A DNA stretch of 64,000 nt from Pratylenchus scribneri (Eukaryota > Nematoda > Chromadorea > Rhabditida > Pratylenchidae). Positions 50,626 through 60,367 of the stretch are shown here, one piece after another. The notes beneath the pieces are model-generated. The model was not told the DNA's origin. It saw nothing but the letters and a program-made list of their open reading frames with translations, and ran no database searches. The stretch is from assembly GCA_030063045.1 (NCBI GenBank), contig JAQSEB010000015.1, positions 1,426,001 to 1,490,000 on the forward strand, given 5' to 3'. How positions within the stretch are numbered: position 1 is the stretch's first letter; each line of letters starts with the position of its first letter. Both the position numbers and the translations under genes were made by a program.

Positions 50626-51075
50626 TTATTGACTATTGGAAATTTTATCAATCACCTTTTCCACAATAACGGGAAGGACGGCAGAAATTACAAGGGGAAT
50701 AAGAGCAGGTAATCCCCCACCCTCTTGCTGAAGATGTTCTCTGGCCGTTCGTGCGCTCCTTGCCTTGCAGAATGCCCTTAGTTGAGGTGCTTGAGAACGG
50801 AGCCGATTGAGCAAACGTTGTTTTGGTTTTGGTATTCGGCCGCGAAGCAGATTAAGACAACACTCTACCAGACAAAGCAATTGTTCAGGTCCTGATGCAC
50901 TCAAAATTTGACGCAAGCGATTATGGTGACGTATGGTTCGGCAAGCAGCAATGCGTTGGAGAAAATGAATATTCCTGCGAATATGACCACTAATTGCAAA
51001 TTTTTTATTGCTTTTTGATGATGTTGATTTGGATATTGTCGGCTTTCCGTTATTCTCTGATCGATGTTTTCCCAT
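50626..51075 (-). CDS. Small basic Polinton protein with C-terminal hydrophobic segment
   Basis: 149 residues. After a Ser/Lys-rich start comes a helical core (RRNIHFLQRIAACRTIRH, LLCLVECCLNLLRGRIPKP, QLRAFCKARSARTAREHL), then QQEGGGLPALIPLVISAVLP, a hydrophobic tail. This order (Cys-containing helix, NLLRG-P, basic helix, QxGGxLPALI tail) is common in a small protein found in many Polintons and adintoviruses and suggested to be a virion component. It lies 8 bases downstream of the ATPase gene and 1 base upstream of the next, so co-transcription is likely. Confidence 0.7.
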   Translation of the reverse strand: MGKHRSENNGKPTISKSTSSKSNKKFAISGHIRRNIHFLQRIAACRTIRHHNRLRQILSASGPEQLLCLVECCLNLLRGRIPKPKQRLLNRLRSQAPQLRAFCKARSARTAREHLQQEGGGLPALIPLVISAVLPVIVEKVIDKISNSQ

Positions 51076-51083
51076 AAATCTGC

Positions 51084-51830
51084 CTATGTTCCTTTATTTC
51101 CACTAGTGATGCCCTCGTTGGCTATGTATACGATGCACTGCTCGCCCGGGTATATATGTGTTCTCAATCTGAATTGAATTGGTGTTTTTGGATGCATGTC
51201 CACTAGTAGATAGCCAAATTGTTGGACAGTCGCATCCGCATATGCTTCAACAAAAAATTGATGTGCCTGTCGTCCGGGGAACAATTGTGTAGCCAGATTC
51301 CTAATCTGTAGCGCTCCAACCGGATTCCTCATCAACACCAGATAATGAGAATTATTTCTGGCCACGCGTAAATGTGGAGAGGCGAACAGATGTTGCGTGA
51401 CCAACACTATACTACACCCCCAATTATGCGATCCTCGAGTGAATAGAACGTCCAAAAATGGACTCCTTAATCCCACCATCAAATCATCCAACACCAAGAG
51501 GAGTCGCCCACCACAATCGGAAGCCGCCCTCTGAATCTGTCCTTCATCGGGTACTCCATAATGGACACAGACTTTAAATTGTTCCCCATCAATGGGAGTG
51601 TCGAAATTTTGTTTTGCCTCCTGCTGTTGAAGATGAAAAATATTTGCATTCATCTCGCCATAGCAATAGAGTAGGCATCGAGGTGTGGGCCTAATCATTT
51701 GGGCGGAATATTTGATCAGTCGCAGTACCCATTCCGATTTCCCACTGCCAGTACAACCAGACACACACATGGTGAATGGGTGTTGAAATATGTTAGCATT
51801 TTCTTCACTTCCCTTTCCTTCTGAATCCAT
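51084..51830 (-). CDS. ATP: Genome-packaging ATPase, FtsK/HerA type
   Basis: 248 residues from the ATG at 51830, chosen over an upstream ATG at 51905 because the extra 25 residues are AT-derived and a TATA box lies between the two. Walker A is GCTGSGKS (residues 25-32) and Walker B is LLLVLDD (about 110-116); the fold continues with TRGSHNWGCSIVLVTQHLF, which holds the sensor Gln. The enzyme pumps the element's DNA into capsids in related viruses. It is the first gene of the leftward array and faces the PAZ gene across about 120 bases. Confidence 0.9.
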   Translation of the reverse strand: MDSEGKGSEENANIFQHPFTMCVSGCTGSGKSEWVLRLIKYSAQMIRPTPRCLLYCYGEMNANIFHLQQQEAKQNFDTPIDGEQFKVCVHYGVPDEGQIQRAASDCGGRLLLVLDDLMVGLRSPFLDVLFTRGSHNWGCSIVLVTQHLFASPHLRVARNNSHYLVLMRNPVGALQIRNLATQLFPGRQAHQFFVEAYADATVQQFGYLLVDMHPKTPIQFRLRTHIYPGEQCIVYIANEGITSGNKGT

Positions 51831-51952
51831 TTTTCCTCTCAATATATTCTCACATATATTCACATTTTTATATATATAGATTATCAATTTGATAATTTCA
51901 GACAAAATTTAAAAAAACTCAAAATCTTCTAATCCAAAAGAATAAAAAAAAT
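51831..51952. promoter_or_regulatory. Divergent promoter region, ATPase / PAZ gene
   Basis: This short spacer lies between two outward-facing genes. A TATATATAAAAA box on the minus strand (51865-51876) precedes the ATPase. For the plus-strand gene only A-rich sequence is seen. Confidence 0.5.
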
Positions 51953-53135
51953 ATGCCACTCGTACCACCTATTCCCATGATGTGGGCTATGGAGCGTGAA
52001 GAGGATGATGGGCAACAGTCAACGCTGCCTGACCAATTGACCAATAACATTAAAGCTGAGACCGAAACTTTGCCATCGTTAAACCTTGTTGATGCTGGCG
52101 AACAGGTATCAGCTCAAAAAATGTAAACAATTTCCAATTCCCAATTTCAGAAGTCTAAATCGCCCATTGGGACAGGTGAAGACGATGGACAGCGTCCCCC
52201 AACTCCCTGGTCAATCCCTTGGATTCTGATGGACAATTTGCTTCCATCAAACAATGGAAAAAAGGAGGAGGAAAATGCGACAAAAAATGAATTGCAAAAA
52301 GGCAAGAATATTTTTTGCAAAAAAAATTAACAATTAACAATTATATTTAAAGATGATGATGATGACAAGGATTCCACTCTACCAATCAGGCTTATCATTG
52401 ATGAAGACGAGGATGATGATTATGATCCCACTCCAGCGATTAAGCTTCCCACTGATGAAGATGAGAAGAAGGAGATGAACCGAAAAGGAGAAAATAATCC
52501 AAAGAGCGAGGAAGTTGGAACCAAAGAGGAAGAAGAAGAGAATTTGATGGAGATGAAGACCGCTTCGACAACTCCAATGGATGGGGCCCCCTATTGGGAA
52601 GAAGAAGAAGAAGAGCAACAGATGAAAGAAACAATCATCACAATTCCTCTATTGGACTATCTTTGTGCCTACATGGAATGTTCCCTGAAGGAGTTGCAAG
52701 TCTTGCTTCAAACGTTGGAGCCACGCCGTCGAATCCTCACTCATTTGCAAACTTAATCTGCGAACATCGCATCTTCGTCCCCCCGAACGCAATTTGCCTC
52801 TCCATGCCCATGATCTTTCATCCCAAAATGCGAATTTCGCCTATGCATGCGGCGGCTATTTGGACATAACCGTACGCCAGTATTACTATGTGCGGCATAA
52901 CCGAAAACTCAAACATCCCTATCTGCCATGTTTGATCGAATTCGGCGGTGGTCAGCATGCCTCCTATTACCCACTCGAGGTGATTGCGGTTCATCTGACC
53001 AAGACTTCAACAGCAGCTGGACCATCCACTTCTTCCAACCCAAACAAGAAAATCCTCACCACACCAATTAACCACAACATGTATGGATGTCACCATCATC
53101 ATTGTTGCTGTGCCAAACAGAAGCGCCACAATTGA
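51953..53135 (+). pseudogene. PAZ-domain (Argonaute-like) protein captured in the Polinton, one frame break
   Basis: Exons 51953-52105, 52151-52301 and 52353 onward; the second intron has GC-AG borders (G|GCAAGA). The N-terminal part is acidic and low-complexity (poly Asp/Glu). From 52635 the frame reads like the linker before an Argonaute PAZ domain (IPLLDYLCAYMECS, LEPRRRILTHL), then stops at 52756. The homology continues one base over, with DLSSQNANF and a clear PAZ core: ITVRQYYYVRHNRKLKHPYL, PCLIEF, YYPLEV. PAZ binds the 3' end of small RNAs. MID and PIWI are absent; the product ends in a His/Cys-rich tail (CHHHHCCCAKQK). The break may be a real mutation, an assembly error or an unseen intron. 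Confidence 0.7.
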
Positions 53136-53286
53136 TGTGTGTGACAAATTCCCACCATGATATTATTTTTTGTAAAATTTTTAAATTTATTATTCATTTG
53201 TAATTTTTTTTAAATTCATTTATTAGTAATAATTCATATTGATTCATTTTATAATGCGATAAATTTTTTTTGTAGATTTGTCAAAA

Positions 53287-54060
53287 ATGATTTTTACTCC
53301 TATTCCCTCCCTACAAAATAGTACAATCACATTTCGTCTTAACCGATCATTCACCCCCAATGAATATTTGGCTCTGGCACGTCATGGAGTGAACACGGAG
53401 TACTGTCCCAGGCGTTTCCATGCCATCATCATGCGACTCCGTTCGACCACAATGGGTGGTAGTGTGACAGTCATTGTTTTTTCGAGTGGAAGATTGGTGA
53501 TGACTGGCATTCGACAACATTTACAATCCACCAATGATGACAACAACATTAGTCCCCAAATTCAATCGGTGATTGGACGGATTTGTCGTCGATTGGATCG
53601 CTCATTGGCTGCAGGCTACCGTATGGGTGAATGTGGCGAGCCAGATGGAATAACCCCGCCCCCACCTAACCTACGAGCTCATTCTATCCATTTGCGGAAT
53701 TTGGTGGGTGCACGTCGTCTTCCCTTCCCATTGGCCCTTTTACCATTGAGAGAATGGATGATGGAAGCCTACCGTACTCGACTACCACTCCAGCCAATCA
53801 CAGAAGGACAGACATGGCCCATCCGCAATGTGACAGTCATTAATTGTGTTTTGGACCAAACACAATTCCCCGGACTACGATGTGCCCTACGATTGGATGA
53901 TGGTGGCGAAGAGGCCGGCTACGAGCTCACATCATTGGTCTTTAGGACGGGAAGGATGATTGTTACCGGAGTGAATACCATTGGACAAATGGAAAGGGGA
54001 TTGGATGTGCTGGAGCAAATATATTCCCAATTCCCTTCCCCCAATTCTCCTAACCATTGA
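53287..54060 (+). CDS. TATA-binding-protein-like factor in the Polinton
   Basis: 257 residues. Two TBP-type repeats are visible. Repeat 1: NTEYCPRRFHAIIMRLR and VIVFSSGRLVMTG (about residues 10-78). Repeat 2: HLRNLVGARRLPFPL, then after an insertion QFPGLRCAL and SLVFRTGRMIVTG (about 134-250). All four phenylalanines that kink TATA DNA in TBP have counterparts (Phe44, Phe65, Phe194, Phe219). Loops are longer than in cellular TBP (about 180-residue core), so it is divergent. The ATG at 53287 lies just after a TTTGTAG acceptor-like site. It sits between the PAZ gene and polB. Role inferred: recognising promoters of the element, or interfering with host TBP. Other members of the TBP-fold family are less likely given the FSSG motif. 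Confidence 0.85.
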   Translation: MIFTPIPSLQNSTITFRLNRSFTPNEYLALARHGVNTEYCPRRFHAIIMRLRSTTMGGSVTVIVFSSGRLVMTGIRQHLQSTNDDNNISPQIQSVIGRICRRLDRSLAAGYRMGECGEPDGITPPPPNLRAHSIHLRNLVGARRLPFPLALLPLREWMMEAYRTRLPLQPITEGQTWPIRNVTVINCVLDQTQFPGLRCALRLDDGGEEAGYELTSLVFRTGRMIVTGVNTIGQMERGLDVLEQIYSQFPSPNSPNH

Positions 54061-54156
54061 TATTTCCTTTCACATTTATATGATGAATTTAATTTATTAA
54101 TTTTTAAAAGTGAATATAAATAATTATATTGATAAAATTTACAAAAAAAATTTCAA

Positions 54157-56098
54157 TCAAAAAATGTCCTCTTCCTCTTCACTTTCTGTCCGACCATCCT
54201 CCTCCTCCTCATCATCAATGGGTGCATTGCCAAAGTGGTCATCTTCGTCCTCGTCTTCATCGCCCAATTGTTGTCCATCTGCCACCAACCAGCCAAATGG
54301 CCTCGTTTGATAGCCAGCCAAAACCACTCCTTTGCTATAGACGGGCTTGTAGATCTTCATTGTCCGCCTTGTGTTGATGTGCGCTCGCCTTGTTCGTATG
54401 AATTGTCGCTGAGGGATGGTGATTTGACGACGACCACGCCTACAAAAAGAAGGAAAATTATTTGGGGGAAAATGATTGAGAAAAAACCCACCTCACTTGG
54501 CCAATAGCAAAATGACGTTGAATCATTCGCCGCATCCGTTGATAGGTGAGGAGTTGTTGGGCCTCATGTGTCAATTCAATCCCGCGTACCTTCATATCAG
54601 CACGAAGTCCTTGGCCACTTTCTGCGCAGCGGTGAAGGAGTACATAGTTTTTGGGGCCACCGCACCAAAATTCGATGATTTCACGGCCAGGGAGCTCTCT
54701 TTTCATTTGCCCCAACCATTCCCCTTCCTCGACACATGCTGGTCCTCCCCTCTGACGCACGTGAATTGCCGAATCGGTGTCACAGTAGAGCAGTTTTCCA
54801 CCATTTTGTCGAATTTGGCACAGGTACTCGTAGAGGATCAACCGCGATTGGGATGTCACAAAGCAGGCAATTTGAAGTGCATTCGTGGCTGGTCCTTTGG
54901 CAAATTGGGGTTTTTTACGCATCTGCACCCGGTCCAAATGGTCATTGATGTGGGTGAAGTCGACCAATTCGCGTCGGCTGTCAGCAAGCATGTTATGGAA
55001 CTGGCGGGGCGTCTTCGTGTAACACACTTCCTCACTCTCCGGCCTTTGTGCCAATTTGCCATACAACGCATTGAGTAACATTTTCTAAAAATTTATTTTG
55101 AATAATTATTTTGATGGAAAAAAGGTCGTACCGCAATATGGCGGAGTCCGGGATTGAGTAAAATGGATGGAGCATCCAGCTGGATGCCTTCCCGATCCAA
55201 CCATTGCTGCAAATATTGTTGCCTCTGTTCGTCAGTGTGACAATTTTGAGGCCAACCGGATGCCTCTGCTTTTAGTCGAAGCCACGTGTCCACATATCCG
55301 CTGAACAGCCCATTGTTGCCGGCCAATTGGGCAGATCCGGCCACTGACCATTCCTCATAATGCCAAACCTTTAATGTCATTTATTTTTTTTGTAGAGAAT
55401 CGAATATTTTTACCTCAAAAAGATCGAGCACGGAATAACCGAGGGAAAGGGCCTTGTTCAGCTCGACATGGGTGTATGCTGTGATCCAACTTCGCTCCTG
55501 TTCACCATGTGGACATGCCCGTTGCTGCTGCTGTTCACCACATTTGGCGCAAAGTGGAAAGACCAACCGACCACTCAATGTTCTCATTGGTAGAAGTGGA
55601 AGAAACCAATCGTTGTTGATGTTGTCGGCCATATTTTGTTGTTGTTGTTGTACACCACGTGGGGGCAGAACGCGACAGAGGATGAAGCCTTTGAATGGGT
55701 TATGCTCCACACGGTTCCAAGGCAATGGTGGAATTGTTGGGGGCTCGAGCTGTTCACGAGTGAGCACACGCGGATGACCCAATGGGAATGAGGTGTATTT
55801 CATGGCTGTTGGGTACAACGATACCTAAAAATGAGGATGTTTATGTGAAAGGAAAGTGTGTAATCGACTTACAATGTCCAGAACGCAAATTTCCTCTTCT
55901 GGACCGCACACGTGCGAAAGGGCATACGGTTCCACACGTCCTCCAAAAAGCGCATGGCGTCGAAGGTCGAGTGGTCCTGGGAGATTTCGCTTCGCCTGGG
56001 CATTCAATTGACGAAGATGACGATCGCGGGCCAACATTTGACGCCATTCACACCCCCACACCTGCTTGACTTGCAGTCCATGTTGTTGCTCCAGAGAA
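54157..56098 (-). pseudogene. POLB: DNA polymerase B, C-terminal half only, five exons
   Basis: Exons: 56098-55873, 55824-55414, 55368-55132, 55084-54492 and 54439-54157. The first exon has QVWGCEWRQ and FGGRVEPY and ends in LDI; the next starts VSLYPTAM, together giving motif A. VWHYEEW and TWLRLKAEASGWP follow, then LLNALYGKLAQR (motif B) and YCDTDSAIH (motif C). The C-terminus ends in an acidic tail (stop at 54157). These are features of the protein-primed type polymerase of Polintons. Everything upstream of the palm, including the 3'-5' exonuclease and N-terminal region, is missing because the right inverted repeat starts at 56098. No start codon of its own is convincing. Confidence 0.9.
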
Positions 56099-56110
56099 AC
56101 ATAATATATC

Positions 56111-56578
56111 ATGTACACATCTGAGATAAATAAAATTTTACGCCGTAATCGGAGGACTGCCTCAAGTTATATTGGCTGCTTTCCAGCAGATCAAATTCCC
56201 CGCGGTCGAGCGTTGGTATATCCCCATTGTATGGTTGTGAACACGGACGACTCCTCTCTGCCCGGTTCTCATTGGGTGGCCATATATGTGGATTCACCCA
56301 GCCAGTGCGACTATTTCGATTCTTTGGCCCAATGGCCACCCAAATCGCCGGAAATTTTCACCTATCTACAGCAATTCAATCAAGTCAATCGGTTGAAAGA
56401 ACCCATTCAATCGGCGTTGTCACTTTCCTGTGGAAAACATGTCATTTATTTTTTGCACCGTCGATGTCAAGGATGGCCCCTCCTTCGCATCATACGGCAT
56501 TTATCACATTGCAAAACGGATGGGGATCGATTGGTCAGTGAATTTGTACGAAAGTTTGTCTTCGATCATCGTCATTAA
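56111..56578 (+). CDS. PRO: Adenain-like cysteine protease (right copy)
   Basis: Identical protein to the copy at 46764-47231, with His54, Asp70 and Cys107 intact. Its upstream DNA differs: here the start codon lies 13 bases inside the repeat and faces truncated polB, so it has lost the penton-side promoter context. Whether it is expressed is open. Confidence 0.9.
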   Translation: MYTSEINKILRRNRRTASSYIGCFPADQIPRGRALVYPHCMVVNTDDSSLPGSHWVAIYVDSPSQCDYFDSLAQWPPKSPEIFTYLQQFNQVNRLKEPIQSALSLSCGKHVIYFLHRRCQGWPLLRIIRHLSHCKTDGDRLVSEFVRKFVFDHRH

Positions 56579-56587
56579 AATAGTACA

Positions 56588-56597
56588 TATATAAATA
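56588..56597 (+). promoter_or_regulatory. TATA box before the glycine-rich protein gene
   Basis: TATATAAATA, about 50 bases before the ATG at 56648. The same box occurs inverted at 46745-46754 in the left arm. Confidence 0.6.
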
Positions 56598-56647
56598 CCA
56601 AGTGAATTTTTCTATCTTTATGTAAATTCAAAAAAGAGAAGGAAGAT

Positions 56648-57262
56648 ATGCATTCCGATTTCGCTCCAAACTCGGTGGATTGGAGTTTTTTCGTCATAGG
56701 GGATATTCAAGGTGGTGGGGGCGGTCAAGCATTAATGAGTGGCGGCATGGCAGCTAGCTACCCCGTCTTCAGTGGAATGGCCTTTCAACGAGGAGCTGGC
56801 ATAGGCTCTGTCTTGCGTAGTCTATGGCGGTTCCTTCTCCCTGTTGGAAGGGAGGTTGGCGCCGCCATAGGTCGTCAGGGTCTAGAGTCTGGGAGCAGAG
56901 TTCTCTCCGGTTTACTCGATGGTAAAGATGTGAAAGAAACGCTTGTGAGCGAGGGAAAAAGTGGATTAAAAAATTTGCTGGACAAAGCCGCTAATAATTT
57001 GAACAAACAAAAGGGAAGTGGTGGAAACAATTTTGATTTCAAACGCTATAAACGAGCAGCAGCAGCTGGACTACATGTTGATGATCCCACTACAGATGGG
57101 CCAGTTGATGAGCATATAAAAAGACGACTCCTTTCTACACTTGGTCCATCAACGATTATAAAAAGAGGGAGGAGAAAACAAACGAAAAATAAAAAAACAT
57201 ATAAAGGCAAGAAAAAATCTGGTATTCCACCTCTCAAAGTAGACGCCTTGGGTCCATACTAG
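56648..57262 (+). CDS. Glycine-rich basic virion-type protein (right copy)
   Basis: 204 residues, the same as the left copy except Ala6 for Asp6. The Gly-rich N-terminus, hydrophobic FQRGAGIGSV segment and basic tail are unchanged. The gap to the capsid gene is 22 bases here and 26 in the left arm. Virion role inferred as for the left copy. Confidence 0.75.
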   Translation: MHSDFAPNSVDWSFFVIGDIQGGGGGQALMSGGMAASYPVFSGMAFQRGAGIGSVLRSLWRFLLPVGREVGAAIGRQGLESGSRVLSGLLDGKDVKETLVSEGKSGLKNLLDKAANNLNKQKGSGGNNFDFKRYKRAAAAGLHVDDPTTDGPVDEHIKRRLLSTLGPSTIIKRGRRKQTKNKKTYKGKKKSGIPPLKVDALGPY

Positions 57263-57284
57263 AGAAAACGATAACAACAAAAAA

Positions 57285-58616
57285 ATGAGCTGTCCAAAGA
57301 AAATTAGTGATCAGAGTGGTTTGGCTTTCAACAGTGCACTGAACATCTTTTCCGTTCCCCCAACCAATGTGTCCGTTTGCAAATCCTTTTTCCGTGAGGT
57401 ACTCCCTCTGAGTACGATTACGCAGGAATCGCCCTATCTCTTCCGAATGTTCAGTGACAATTTATGGACCGATCTCTCCCGGGTGTATTTACATTTGGAA
57501 TTGTCTATTGAGAAATTTCATAATGGAAATTGGATCGCAATTACTGCAGCTGATGATACCGAAATTGGTCCGATCCAATCCATTGGTCAAACATTCATCC
57601 AACAATTGAAAGTGGAGGCAGGAAATACGGAATTGTACGACAGCGGGCCTCTCTACCCTTACAAGGCATATTTGACTCAAGAGTTGAGCTATTCCGCATC
57701 AGTGAAGGATCATTTCATGGCAGCCGCTGGCTATCATCGCTCCAAAAAGCATAATGATCGTGCGGATAGCGGTTTCCTGGCCCGTTGTGCACCATTTGCC
57801 AGTGGAGCCAAAGCTCAATTTCTCTCGAGATTGGATTTCGATTTGGGCAATCAAGAGTTGTATTTGCTCAATAATTTGGATCTACTATTCACCCTTTACC
57901 GCGGAAAAGATGCCTTCCTCTTGGAATGTTTAAGAGCAGCAGGTCTTGGCGGAACACAATATCGTCTCTATCTTCATGACATTAAACTTTATGTGAAAAT
58001 GGTGGAGGTACAACCGTCGCTGAATTTGAGCATCTATAAAATGTTGGAACAGAAGCCGGCCACCTATGCGGTTAGGAAAACGGAAATCAAAAGCTGTTTC
58101 CTGTCGGCGGGTCGTACCGAAATTGAACATAATGTCTTCTCAGCAGCTATTCCTCGTCGCATTACAATTGGACTGGTTAATAACGGTGCTTTCAATGGCA
58201 TGATGACGAACACCCCATTCAATTTCATACCATTTGACATTAGAGAAATTAGCGTTCATGCGGGAGGACAAATCTACCCAGCCGTTCCACATCGAATGAA
58301 TTTTGGAAGTAGTTTATGTGTCCGCCCTTTTGTCGACATGTATGAAGCGCTGGGTGTGGCCAACTCGGATCGTTCCTTCGATATTACGTTTGAGCAATTC
58401 AAGGATGGATGGACCCTGTTTGTCATCGCTTTGACAAGTACGCTGGATGACAGTTGTGGATTTGAGCTATTGCGAAGTGGGACCACATCGATTCGGATGC
58501 AATTCAATTCGGCTATTCCAGCTCCTGGAGCAGAGATGATTGTATTAGGCGAATTCGATCAACTCATCATGATTGACTATAATCGTCACATTGTCTCGGA
58601 TTCAAAGATTGGATAG
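57285..58616 (+). CDS. MCP: Major capsid protein, double jelly roll (right copy)
   Basis: 443 residues, intact. It differs from the left copy by one residue that I can see (Ser for Tyr near residue 65, from one base change at about 57478). Keeping two almost identical full-length copies points to a recent duplication or continuing copy exchange between the arms. Confidence 0.9.
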   Translation: MSCPKKISDQSGLAFNSALNIFSVPPTNVSVCKSFFREVLPLSTITQESPYLFRMFSDNLWTDLSRVYLHLELSIEKFHNGNWIAITAADDTEIGPIQSIGQTFIQQLKVEAGNTELYDSGPLYPYKAYLTQELSYSASVKDHFMAAAGYHRSKKHNDRADSGFLARCAPFASGAKAQFLSRLDFDLGNQELYLLNNLDLLFTLYRGKDAFLLECLRAAGLGGTQYRLYLHDIKLYVKMVEVQPSLNLSIYKMLEQKPATYAVRKTEIKSCFLSAGRTEIEHNVFSAAIPRRITIGLVNNGAFNGMMTNTPFNFIPFDIREISVHAGGQIYPAVPHRMNFGSSLCVRPFVDMYEALGVANSDRSFDITFEQFKDGWTLFVIALTSTLDDSCGFELLRSGTTSIRMQFNSAIPAPGAEMIVLGEFDQLIMIDYNRHIVSDSKIG

Positions 58617-58655
58617 ATCATTCCCTCTCCCCATTTCTATTGTATTACAAGTTGA

Positions 58656-58665
58656 TATATAAATA
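58656..58665 (+). promoter_or_regulatory. TATA box before the one-TM gene
   Basis: TATATAAATA, the same ten bases as before the glycine-rich gene, about 90 bases upstream of the ATG at 58754. Its left-arm copy is at 44673-44682 (inverted). Confidence 0.6.
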
Positions 58666-58753
58666 GACAAATTTTTTAATTTCAAATCTTTTTAAAAAGA
58701 ATAAAATAATAACTACTAGTACTATTCATTCTATCCCTTTATTCTCGACAAAT

Positions 58754-59143
58754 ATGAACTATTCCCAAATTCTTGAAAACTATAAGCAAGAAAATGTGTG
58801 GACTGAATTGGAAGAGTATCGTCAAATGGCCAGAAATTTACTCTATTTGGCTGAAGCACTGTTGGGCCTCTCCATCCTCTGTTGTCTTCTCACATTGCGT
58901 TGGATGCAGCGAAGTGGATGTATGAAAAGGAATAAAATTCATCAGGAAGGGGAGGAGATTAAGGTTGGATGGATTGATGGTGAGAAAGGGAATGCTTCAA
59001 TTACATTTCATGATCGCACATTGAATTTAGATGAGGGAAATATCCGGACCGAAGGAAATGGTCGACTTAAACGAAGTGCACGTCAATGGAGAAATATGGA
59101 TGAGTTGAAGACCAAGCTTGGAATGGGGTGCACAAAGAAATGA
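58754..59143 (+). CDS. One-TM Polinton protein (right copy)
   Basis: 129 residues, identical to the left copy at 44195-44584. It is the outermost gene of the arm; beyond it lie only the minisatellite and subterminal repeats. Confidence 0.7.
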   Translation: MNYSQILENYKQENVWTELEEYRQMARNLLYLAEALLGLSILCCLLTLRWMQRSGCMKRNKIHQEGEEIKVGWIDGEKGNASITFHDRTLNLDEGNIRTEGNGRLKRSARQWRNMDELKTKLGMGCTKK

Positions 59144-59446
59144 GGAATTTAAGTTCAGTCTATTAATTTCATTTTTTGTTTTCATTTTCCATTGGGTTGT
59201 CATTAGCCAAGTTGATAAATCTTTTGAATTCATCATTTTGATTAAAGTACGATATCGTTTGTCAGCTGCACTTTACCACTATCACTTGTGTTGAAAGATA
59301 TAATCATAAGTGAGAGTAGGTAATTGCCGCTGAAGAATCGATAATAACTTTTCCTCCATAATCATCTATTCAGGTAAGTAAAATCACATTTTTCCCATTT
59401 AGTGAAATTCTATTCGATCCATAATAGGCTCCGCCCCTTTTTACTA

Positions 59447-60319
59447 TTCGCAGTCGTATTCCATAGTACATCTATCCATTATAGGCCACGCCCCTTTTGG
59501 ATATATCCAATGGTATTCGTATTCCATAGTACATCTATCCATTATAGGACACGCCCCTTTTGGATATATACAATGGTATTCATATTTCATAGTACATCTA
59601 TTCATGATAGGACACGCCCCTTTTGGATATATCCAATGGCATTCGTATTCCTTAGTATATCTCTCCATTATAGACCACGCCCCTTTTGGATATATCCAAT
59701 GGTATTCGTATTCCATAGTGTATCTATCCATTATAGGCCACGCCCCTTTTAGATATATACAAGGGTATTCATATTTCATAGTACATCTATTCACGATAGG
59801 ACACGCCCCTTTTGGATATATCCAATGGCATTCGTATTCCATAGTATATCTCTCCATTATAGACCACGCCCCTTTTGGATATATCCAATGGCATTCGTAT
59901 TCCATAGTATATCTATCCATTATAGGCCACGCCCATTTTGGATATATTCAATATTCGTATTCCATAGTATATCTATCCATTATAGGCCACGCCCCTTTTG
60001 GATATATCCAATGGCATTCGTATTCCATAGTGTATCTATCCATTATAGGCCACGCCCCTTTTGGATATATCCAATGGCATTCGTATTCCATAGTATATCT
60101 ATCCATTATAGGCCACGCCCCTTTTGAATATATCCAATGGTATTCGTATTCCATAGTGTATCTATCCATTATAGGCCACGCCCCTTTTGAATATATCCAA
60201 AGGTATTCGTATTCCATAGTATATCTATCCATTATAGGCCACGCCCCTTTTGGATATATCCAATGGTATTCATATTTCATAGTACATCTATTCATTATAG
60301 GCCACGCCCCTTTTGGAAA
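59447..60319. repeat. 63-bp minisatellite (right)
   Basis: Inverse copy of 43019-43893 with the same unit order, including the single short unit (near 59940-59960). Confidence 0.95.
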
Positions 60320-60367
60320 TATTCAACGTTGTTAATATTCCATGGTCGCCCCCGAAAATTGATCTTT

